64,000 nt of DNA. It comes from JADLBR01 sp020847615 (lineage in GTDB: Bacteria > Verrucomicrobiota > Verrucomicrobiia > JADLBR01). The stretch's first letter is position 1. Every line of letters starts with the position of its first letter. The notes beneath the pieces are model-generated. The model worked only from the letters and a program-made list of their open reading frames with translations, was not told where the DNA came from and made no database searches. The stretch lies in assembly GCA_026646655.1 (NCBI GenBank), contig JAPKHT010000011.1, positions 1-64,000 of the forward strand, in the 5' to 3' direction. Below are positions 58,493 through 64,000 of this stretch, one piece after another. A program made the position numbers and the translations under genes.

Positions 58493-58984
58493 CTAGAAAG
58501 GCGCATCGGCGGGCAGGGAGACCCGATTCGCTGGGGCGGCCTCCGCGGCCTTGTCCTCTTTGCGGCGGGCGCGCTCGCGGTGCGTCATGAGGTACTGCTC
58601 GATCTGCTCCGGGGACATGTGCTCCGGGGAGACCTGTTCCTCGAAGAGGGCGCCAAAGCGCTCGCGGTTCAGTTTTCCGGTGGACGAGTAGCCGGCGCGG
58701 CGGCGCCAGTGCTCGGCCTGGCGGGCGTGATTGTACGTCTGTGCATCGCGCCTGCAGAGCTCCCACTGGCGCGCCTTCTCGCCGGAGCGCGGGTCGGCGA
58801 GGTGGGCGAGGAACACGAAAAGCGCCGTGATCTGGTGCTGGGTGAGGCCTTTGGAGCTCTCGGTGCCCGTGGCGTAGAGCGTGCAGGCGCGGCGCCGGGC
58901 ATCGTCGGAGGGGTCCCATCCCTGGGCCGCGCAAGCCGCGGGCCAGAGGTGCCGGAAGTACTTCGCCTTCTGTTTCGCGTTCAC
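58493..58984 (-). CDS. Element protein, remote resemblance to Mu GemA/gp16 (DUF1018)
   Basis: 163 residues starting at GTG 58984, which overlaps the stop of the 3D protein (GTGA). The N-terminal half KAKYFRHLWPAACAAQGWDPSDDARRRACT and LTQHQITALFVFLAHLADP resembles the helical part of Mu-like GemA proteins, which regulate early to late transcription. The C-terminal half is charged (RERFGALFEEQ; HRERARRKEDKAAEA). The resemblance is by eye and weak. In Mu-like phages this gene lies in the same region, which supports the idea. Confidence 0.55.
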   Translation of the reverse strand: MNAKQKAKYFRHLWPAACAAQGWDPSDDARRRACTLYATGTESSKGLTQHQITALFVFLAHLADPRSGEKARQWELCRRDAQTYNHARQAEHWRRRAGYSSTGKLNRERFGALFEEQVSPEHMSPEQIEQYLMTHRERARRKEDKAAEAAPANRVSLPADAPF

Positions 58985-59652
58985 GATTTTGGCCGGATGA
59001 CTGTGACGGGCGCGTGGTCCGGGGTCTCGCGATCGAACCGGACCGCGTCGGTCCACCGCTGGAAAAACACGTCGACGTGCCAGCCGCGGAAGGCCCCGCG
59101 GTCGACGGCGAGCAGGCGGCGGCCGCCGACGATAACAATTGAGCCGTAGGGGATACGCCCCGGGTCGACGGCGCAATGTCCCTGGCGCAGGCGCACGCCC
59201 GTGGCCGAGCGCCCGCGCCGCGTCCAGTAGTCGCCCCCGGGCTCGTCGGGCGCATAGACCGTGACGCGCGCGAGGATGGCGCCGCCCTTCGCGTGGCGGG
59301 GCTTTTCGGTGGACGGGGACGCGCCGCCCTTGCGGGGCGCCATCGGGCCGCAATCGCGCGTCGAGAGCGAGACCGGCGCGCCGCCCGCGTCCGGGGCCAT
59401 GAGCAACAACAGCGCGAACCACATCAGCGCGACCAGGAGACATGCCCCGAAACGAAGCGTCTCGCGCGCGAGCCACCGCAGGTTGTGCGCGGCGCGCGGG
59501 TGCCTCTCCCACCAGTCGATGACACCCGCCAGGGCCGCTGGGATCGCGGCCAGCGTCACCACCGCGAAGCCGCACGTCACCCACGCCTGCCCGGACGCGA
59601 CGCGGCAGAACACCACCGCGAGCGAGACGCCGATCAGGATCAGCGCGATCAT
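58981..59652 (-). CDS. Membrane-anchored 3D (double-psi barrel) domain protein, possible lysis enzyme
   Basis: 223 residues. Two N-terminal transmembrane helices (MIALILIGVSLAVVFCRVA and FGACLLVALMWFALLLLM) with a further hydrophobic stretch between. After a basic linker comes the 3D domain: RVTVYAPDEPGG, HCAVDPGRIPYGSIVIV, LAVDRGAFRG and WHVDVFFQRW, with the three aspartates that give it its name (as in MltA and phage endolysins). It could cleave peptidoglycan during lysis or entry. Its ATG overlaps the previous stop as ATGA. A holin/spanin-like role of the helices is conceivable but not shown. Confidence 0.75.
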   Translation of the reverse strand: MIALILIGVSLAVVFCRVASGQAWVTCGFAVVTLAAIPAALAGVIDWWERHPRAAHNLRWLARETLRFGACLLVALMWFALLLLMAPDAGGAPVSLSTRDCGPMAPRKGGASPSTEKPRHAKGGAILARVTVYAPDEPGGDYWTRRGRSATGVRLRQGHCAVDPGRIPYGSIVIVGGRRLLAVDRGAFRGWHVDVFFQRWTDAVRFDRETPDHAPVTVIRPKS

Positions 59653-59837
59653 TGCATCTGCTCCTGTATCCACCACCGGGCCTTGAGGAAGGCAGCCCTC
59701 GCGGCGGCATCGCGCCGGCGCGGCCCTTCGGGCGACAGGTCGCGCACGACGCGCGCGGACCATAGCACCCACCAGCGCAGCGCCGCGTCCCATTCGACGG
59801 TGCCCGGGCGGCAGAATAGCGATTCGACGGCCCTCAT
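59649..59837 (-). CDS. Small tryptophan-rich element protein
   Basis: 62 residues. Tightly linked by ATGA overlaps at both ends, which is the main reason to call it a gene. WDAALRWWVLWSARVVRDL and FLKARWWIQEQM are amphipathic, W/R-rich helices, suggesting membrane association or binding to the neighbouring 3D membrane protein. Not recognised. Confidence 0.6.
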   Translation of the reverse strand: MRAVESLFCRPGTVEWDAALRWWVLWSARVVRDLSPEGPRRRDAAARAAFLKARWWIQEQMQ

Positions 59838-60298
59838 GACGCGCCCCCTTCCGGGAGGATCTCCCAGCGCACCTGGGGAGAGCTGTCGGAGCTGGCGGCG
59901 CGAAGTATCTTCTCGCGCTGGGCGGCGGTGAGATTCGCCTGCCCGAGCCGCAGGCGGAACCCGTCCTTCGGGACGAGGATCTCCTGGCGGTCGAAAAGGA
60001 AGCCCGCCGCGTCGCCGGCGGCGGCGAGGATCTGCTGGCCTCCCTTGCTATCGGGCCGGATGGATGCCTTGAGCTTGTCCTTTGGGCAGACGACAACGAC
60101 GGACATACCTCGCCGCTCGTAGATCCACCGGGTGCCCTCGCTGGCCTCGTCCTCCAGCGGAACGTGCTCGGTGGGGCGATCGAGGGCGTGGTCCCGGATG
60201 GAGTCGGCGAGCCGCTTGAGTTCCTTCGAATCGGCCGCGATGCGCGCGTGGAGAGCGTGCCCGCGGAGCAGGGCGACGGAAAGCTCGTAGTCGTTCAT
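59834..60298 (-). CDS. Element protein of unknown function
   Basis: 154 residues from ATG 60298, overlapping the previous stop by ATGA. The N-terminal helix YELSVALLRGHALHARIA and a beta part (GMSVVVVCPKDKLKASIRP; FDRQEILVPKDGFRLRLG) with EGTRWIYERR. The C-terminal tail QVRWEILPEGGAS is acidic. It lacks the coiled coil of Mu Gam, so I reject that identification. No domain named. Its position next to the transposition genes is typical of accessory early genes. Confidence 0.6.
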   Translation of the reverse strand: MNDYELSVALLRGHALHARIAADSKELKRLADSIRDHALDRPTEHVPLEDEASEGTRWIYERRGMSVVVVCPKDKLKASIRPDSKGGQQILAAAGDAAGFLFDRQEILVPKDGFRLRLGQANLTAAQREKILRAASSDSSPQVRWEILPEGGAS

Positions 60299-60519
60299 CG
60301 CGACGCCCCCCTGGCGACCTCGGCGCGCGCCGAGAGGACGCCGAAGCGCCGCATCTGGCGGCGGGCCTCGCGCAGGAAGTGCCGGGCGCAGGCGACGCCG
60401 TCGCGGTCGGGCCCGGCCGGGCCCCTCATGCGGCGCAGGTGCCTCCGGACGTGGCCGAGGCACCGCGTCGCCAACGCGAGCGCCTCCGCCGGTGTGGATG
60501 CCGGGTTCGTTAGATTCAT
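60295..60519 (-). CDS. Small basic element protein
   Basis: 74 residues; ATG 60519 overlaps the previous stop as ATGA. Contains a His/Arg-rich helix (RCLGHVRRHLRRMRG) and a second basic stretch (ARHFLREARRQMRRFG), consistent with nucleic-acid binding. Not recognised. Confidence 0.6.
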   Translation of the reverse strand: MNLTNPASTPAEALALATRCLGHVRRHLRRMRGPAGPDRDGVACARHFLREARRQMRRFGVLSARAEVARGASR

Positions 60520-60677
60520 ACCGTCCTCGCTTTCTTCTGGAGCGCCCGGAGCCGGCGCAGGGCGCGGGCCCGCAGGCGCATGTGCATGCTCGCGTGATCG
60601 GCCCAGCCGCTCTCCCGCGCCAGGATCGCGGCGTCGAGGTGCCTCTGGGCCATGAAGGCCAGGTCCCGCGCGCTCAC
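60516..60677 (-). CDS. Small basic helical element protein
   Basis: 53 residues starting at GTG 60677, which overlaps the ATPase stop (GTGA), and ending in an ATGA overlap. Two amphipathic helices: DLAFMAQRHLDAAILARES and HMRLRARALRRLRALQKKA. Too short for most gene finders; the paired overlaps support translation. Function unknown, perhaps a DNA-binding accessory. Confidence 0.55.
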   Translation of the reverse strand: MSARDLAFMAQRHLDAAILARESGWADHASMHMRLRARALRRLRALQKKARTV

Positions 60678-61837
60678 TCATCCCCCCTGCCGCCCTCCAG
60701 CGCCGCCAGTGCGGCGTGGGCCTTGAGCACGTGCGGCCAGTCCATCTTCTTGCCGGTCTTGGCCGCGACGCGGGAGGCCCCCAGGAGGATCTTGGTCCAT
60801 CGGCCGAGCCCGTCGTCGCGGATGATGGATGTCTGCAATTCCAGCGCCTCGCCGGTCGCGGGCTTGAGGCCGTAGGCCCCCGAGAAATCATCCAGGTTGG
60901 ACCTGGTGGGCCTGTGGGGCATGCGGTAGGTGGTCAGCCTGCGGAGCCCGAGCTGGCGGAGCATGCGCGAGTGGACGCCGGCCTGCATCTGCTCGTCGAA
61001 TGCGAGCGTGGCGGCGATCACGACGCCGCACTTGCTTCGGTCGTGGATCTCGCGCACGAACTCCAGCGTGGCGGCGCCCCCTCGCCCCCAGGAGAACAGC
61101 AGGGCCTGGTGGGCCTCGTCGACGATGAGCACCATCCGCGGGTCGAAGGCCGAGATGATGCGCTGTTTCAGGAACCACTCGCTTTTCTGCTGCGGTGAGA
61201 TTCGCAGCGCCAGGGCGGTCCAGCGGAGGAACTCGCCCAGGGTGCCGCGCGTCGGCATGCGCACGTAGATCGTGCCCCCGTGGTTGTGTTTCCTGGCGTA
61301 CTCCTCCAGGGCCGTGGTCTTGCCGATCTGGGACTCGCCGAAGATGAACACCGGCGTCTGGAAGGTGCGGGCGGTCTCGCAGACCTGCCAGACGCGCTTG
61401 GCCAGATTGGTGTGGACGTAGGGTATACGCGTGACGGTGGCCTGCTCGGTGACGATGCGGCGCAGCTTGCCGATCGCCTCGCAGAGCGGCGCCAGGCTCA
61501 CGTCCGCCGCCGAGCGCCGCCCGGTGAGCGCCTGGTAGAGGGAGGCGGCGCTGTAGGGCTGGCCGCTGGGTTTCTTGATCATGGAGGCCAGATCATCCAG
61601 CGACAGGTTGTTCTCGTGGCCGTACATGTGCAGCCAGCGCAGCTCGGAGCGCTCGCCGTCGTCGAGGTCTTTGGTCGCGCGGTTGACGACGTCGCCCGGG
61701 ATCCGGAATTTCTTGGCGGCGGCGGCCTCCGGACCTGGCGACTGGGCCGGGACGAGGGCCGATGGCTCGGGCGATCCGAGCACGGTCAACGCCGGCGGCG
61801 CGGGCGCCTCTGCGGTGGCTGTGGGGGTGGGTTGCAT
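60674..61837 (-). CDS. AAA+ transposition ATPase (MuB/TniB-like)
   Basis: Target-selection ATPase of 387 residues. A proline- and alanine-rich N-terminus is followed by a helical region (SELRWLHMYGHENNLSLDDLASMI; a MuB-like HTH for target DNA) and the ATPase core: Walker A G167-E-S-Q-I-G-K-T174, Walker B LIVDE (237-241), then GRGGAATLEFV and sensor-like RMLRQLGLRRL. The protein delivers target DNA to the transposase and gives immunity. ATG 61837 has GGAGAA 10 nt upstream and lies 18 bp after the transposase stop. The combination is as in Mu, BcepMu and Tn552-like elements. Confidence 0.88.
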   Translation of the reverse strand: MQPTPTATAEAPAPPALTVLGSPEPSALVPAQSPGPEAAAAKKFRIPGDVVNRATKDLDDGERSELRWLHMYGHENNLSLDDLASMIKKPSGQPYSAASLYQALTGRRSAADVSLAPLCEAIGKLRRIVTEQATVTRIPYVHTNLAKRVWQVCETARTFQTPVFIFGESQIGKTTALEEYARKHNHGGTIYVRMPTRGTLGEFLRWTALALRISPQQKSEWFLKQRIISAFDPRMVLIVDEAHQALLFSWGRGGAATLEFVREIHDRSKCGVVIAATLAFDEQMQAGVHSRMLRQLGLRRLTTYRMPHRPTRSNLDDFSGAYGLKPATGEALELQTSIIRDDGLGRWTKILLGASRVAAKTGKKMDWPHVLKAHAALAALEGGRGDE

Positions 61838-61855
61838 TGCGGGGGGTTCTCCTGG

Positions 61856-63838
61856 TCAGAGGATCATGTCGATGAGATCCTCGGTGTCTTGGGGGTGTGA
61901 CGAGTCCGCCGCGACGGGCGTCTCGGAAAGTTCCTCGCCCCCATCTGCGGGGGCGGGCCGCGACCCTTCCGGGGCGTCGGCCGGTGAGGAAATCAGCGCG
62001 TCTATGTCCTCCCGCGTCACCGCGCCGGCGCGCTCGGCGATGCGTCGCTCGGCGGGAGTGTGGGGCGCGGACAGGTCCAGGGCGCGGGCGTTGTGCTCGC
62101 GCATGGCGAGCCTGCGCCTGGCCTCGTCCTGGTGGCGGCGCCGGAGCGGGGCGAGGAGCCCGGCCTCGATCTTGGCGACCCTGCCCAGGGCGCGGCGCGT
62201 GGCCTCGACATCGCCCCACCGGGCGGCGTGCACGCGCGGTGCAACGCCCAGGAAGCGGCCGCGCGCGTCGTGGCAGTACAGCGCGTGGGGGAAGAAAGGG
62301 TTGAGCGACGCGTCGACCTTCTCTCCGTCGCGCACGGCGATGCCGCCGGATGCACCGGAGCAGTCGAACCGCATCGGGTCCGCCGACACCTCGCAGTCCT
62401 GGAACGCGATCTCGTTGCCGCGGACGGTGCGCTCCTGGCGGAACTTGAACAGGATCGCCGCGACCGCGGCCGGCGGCGCCGGGGCCAGTCGGCGCCCGTC
62501 CCACACCTCGGCGGGCGACATGCGGCGCATGCCGCCGTTGACCGGGTCGGGCACGTAGAGGCCGTCCCACCCCTCCAGCCGGTGGTCGGTGCGCGAGTTG
62601 ATCGCGGCGTAGATGGCGTCTGCCTCGCGCAGATATTGGCCGAATTCCAGCAGCGGCAGGCGCAGGGAGGCCGCGCGATCCGGGGGCAGCAATCCCATGG
62701 CAACCAGCAGCGCGTCATTGTACCTGCGCAGGCCGTGCATCTGCTCGGGTTCGTCAAGCCGTGAGTTCGCGCCCGTCTGGCCCGGCAGGTCGCCCGCGCG
62801 GTTGTGCATGAGGTGGTGCAAGCTCTCCAGCGGGGCCTTCATCCTCGGGTTGCCGCGCGAGGGGCCGCGCCACTGGCAGTCCATGGCCGGGGCGCCCTGG
62901 ATCCCGCCGCGCGCCACGCGGAATTTCCCGGCGGTGGCATCGTGGAGGTCGCGCTCCAGATCCTCGCCGATCTTGGCCGCGCCGTGCTCGACGACCGCCG
63001 TGGTGCCGCGATCGGGGTCGATACCGTCGCGGGCCACGACCATGGCGAGCAGGAAGCGGAATTGCGCGTCGTTGAGGTACTCGGCCTTGCCCTCGTCGTT
63101 CTTCGTCCTGACCTTGGTGCCCCAGGCGAACCGGCAGCCCGAGTAGAGGTCCAGCGCCCCGAATTCCACCGGCCTACCGCGCCGGCGCGTGTCCAGGACG
63201 TTGACCTCGACGTCGGCCCAGACGTCGTCGAAGAGGTAGAACGCGCCCGGGTAGAGGCCGCGACGCGTCCGGATCACCTTGGGGCGATGGGCGGCGGCGG
63301 CGGATCGGCCGACGCGGCAGGCCGCCAGCTCGTAGTTCGTCGGGCGGTACCTGGGCCTCACGAGATTCCGGTAGCACCATCCCGGCGGCAGCTTCGGCCA
63401 TCCGGGGAACGAGGAGTACTCCGGGATCGCGGCCAAGGCCGGGTCGCGGCTGGACCACATCGCTCGCAGCTTCACGTGCGCGCTCTTGCAGCACCGGTTC
63501 TCGCTCTCGCACAGCGTCCGCCAGAGCTCCACGAATCGCCCGGGCAGTCCCCCGCGCGCGCCCGCAGCCTTGAGGCGGCCGTCCAGCAGCGAGCGCCAGT
63601 CGCCGCCCGACGCCCGGTATCCGGCCACCCACCGGCGCACCGTCTGCACCGAGGCGGCCAGGGCTGAGGAGGCCTCGGCCTCGGCGAGGCCGATCGTGCC
63701 CCTGGGAGCCGAGGCCACGCGGAGGACCCACGCCACCCGGGAGCGGACGACGCGCCGCGCGTCCTCGGGCAACGCTAGGAAATCCGTGTCGCCGATTTTT
63801 GCGGCGGGCCCGGCGTCGGCAGCGGCGATCGATACCAT
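61856..63838 (-). CDS. DDE/RNase H-fold transposase (rve-type, Mu/Tn552-like)
   Basis: Catalytic transposase of 660 residues. N-terminal HTH (TIGLAEAEASSALAASVQTV) and SSRDPALAAIPEYSS linker, then the catalytic core: YLFDDVWADVEV with D204 or D205, EFGALDLYSG strand, VVEHGAAKIGEDLE where E284 stands at the usual D-N-G Asp, and KAPLESLHHLMHN with E338. Spacing D205-79-E284-54-E338 fits the RNase H fold. A C-terminal beta-barrel (GGIAVRDGEKVDASLNP) and a charged tail with acidic end follow, the latter perhaps for ATPase contact. The E in place of the second D is unusual. ATG 63838 overlaps the upstream stop by 1 nt (TGATG). Confidence 0.87.
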   Translation of the reverse strand: MVSIAAADAGPAAKIGDTDFLALPEDARRVVRSRVAWVLRVASAPRGTIGLAEAEASSALAASVQTVRRWVAGYRASGGDWRSLLDGRLKAAGARGGLPGRFVELWRTLCESENRCCKSAHVKLRAMWSSRDPALAAIPEYSSFPGWPKLPPGWCYRNLVRPRYRPTNYELAACRVGRSAAAAHRPKVIRTRRGLYPGAFYLFDDVWADVEVNVLDTRRRGRPVEFGALDLYSGCRFAWGTKVRTKNDEGKAEYLNDAQFRFLLAMVVARDGIDPDRGTTAVVEHGAAKIGEDLERDLHDATAGKFRVARGGIQGAPAMDCQWRGPSRGNPRMKAPLESLHHLMHNRAGDLPGQTGANSRLDEPEQMHGLRRYNDALLVAMGLLPPDRAASLRLPLLEFGQYLREADAIYAAINSRTDHRLEGWDGLYVPDPVNGGMRRMSPAEVWDGRRLAPAPPAAVAAILFKFRQERTVRGNEIAFQDCEVSADPMRFDCSGASGGIAVRDGEKVDASLNPFFPHALYCHDARGRFLGVAPRVHAARWGDVEATRRALGRVAKIEAGLLAPLRRRHQDEARRRLAMREHNARALDLSAPHTPAERRIAERAGAVTREDIDALISSPADAPEGSRPAPADGGEELSETPVAADSSHPQDTEDLIDMIL

Positions 63839-64000
63839 CAGTCCCCCCCGATGTCGAAGATGTCGTCACCGCCCTGCGGCAGGGCCGCCGGGGCGACGTC
63901 GCGCGCCGGCGTTAGCGCCCGCTCCGCGTCGGCGCGCCGAAGCAGCTTGTGCAGCTCGGCCACCGCGCCCCTCAGGTCGGTGAGCTCCCGCTCCGCGAGG
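63838..64000 (-). CDS. 3' end of an element gene upstream of the transposase
   Basis: The last 53 codons of a leftward frame with no stops; it enters from beyond the window. Contains heptad-like LAERELTDLRGAVAELHKLL and RRADAERALT, then an acidic tail GGDDIFDIGGD. The TGATG junction with the transposase indicates translational coupling. It may be an accessory or regulatory early protein. Only partial, so no identity is offered. Confidence 0.55.
   Translation of the reverse strand, partial: LAERELTDLRGAVAELHKLLRRADAERALTPARDVAPAALPQGGDDIFDIGGD

Larger units (their letters stand above)
55404..64000. mobile_element. Transposable prophage or Mu/BcepMu-like element, one end
   Basis: Starts at the TG after the interrupted R1 copy and runs past the window edge. 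Contents: terminal direct repeats, then a leftward operon in which the DDE transposase, AAA+ ATPase and twelve small genes are transcribed toward this end. As I recall, BcepMu-type phages also place the transposition genes near one end reading outward. No head, tail or repressor gene is visible here; they would lie beyond 64000. A non-phage Tn7/Tn5053-type transposon is the alternative, made less likely by the phage-early cargo. Confidence 0.75.

Noticed and set aside
59834..60298. Possible Mu Gam-like nuclease inhibitor
   Set aside because: Gam proteins have a long N-terminal coiled coil and different length; this sequence has a short helix and mixed strands.

Overview
The window is GC-rich bacterial chromosome. 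It codes for an unusually dense set of secreted glycoside hydrolases, a formylglycine-type sulfatase, Tat-exported Gfo/Idh/MocA oxidoreductases, PQQ-like beta-propellers and DUF3604/DUF5107 proteins. That mix, with a short (208-residue) EF-Ts, suits a polysaccharide-degrading member of the PVC group or a neighbouring lineage (Verrucomicrobiota, Lentisphaerota, Kiritimatiellota, Planctomycetota). I cannot assign a species. I saw no rRNA, tRNA or CRISPR array.

Layout. 1-5400: a GntR regulator with a perfect 22-bp palindrome just upstream controls a leftward propeller hydrolase and, divergently, a rightward oxidoreductase-aminotransferase pair. 5400-10700: a GH99-like enzyme, an A-type Fe-S carrier, then a leftward rpsB-tsf-alkyltransferase operon. 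10900-21600: a giant PQQ-like propeller with an inserted methyltransferase-like segment, a translationally coupled sulfatase/alpha-L-fucosidase pair, HNH endonuclease, Gfo/Idh, a second propeller and galE. 21600-30200: a GH-like protein of uncertain family, Gfo/Idh, a coiled-coil exported protein and a GH42-like enzyme. 30900-43300: a leftward galactoside-type operon (DUF5107/TPR, GH27, sugar porter, GH2) preceded by AraC and LTxxQ genes. 43300-55400: an endonuclease III-like enzyme, a GH5-like enzyme with a helical-toroid partner, a BamE-like protein, a DUF3604 protein and a second GH29. Together the enzymes suggest breakdown of a sulfated, fucose- and galactose-containing glycan outside the cytoplasm, with uptake of released sugars by the porter.

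From about 55404 to the right edge lies one end of a Mu/BcepMu-like transposable element: a DDE transposase, an AAA+ target-selection ATPase and twelve small genes, nearly all joined by 4-nt ATGA/GTGA overlaps and transcribed toward the element end. Its cargo includes a PolX-type nucleotidyltransferase, ASCH, DUF2786 and 3D-domain proteins. Three direct repeats at the terminus look like transposase sites, and the element seems to have inserted inside a copy of a dispersed hairpin repeat.

Intergenic DNA is full of short palindromic families: R1 (arms CCGAACGC/GCGTTTGG, eight complete copies plus one interrupted copy), R2 (hairpin, long stem, hairpin; three copies) and R3 (arms around GTCGGAC; three copies), plus a composite inverted-repeat block at 30549-30755.
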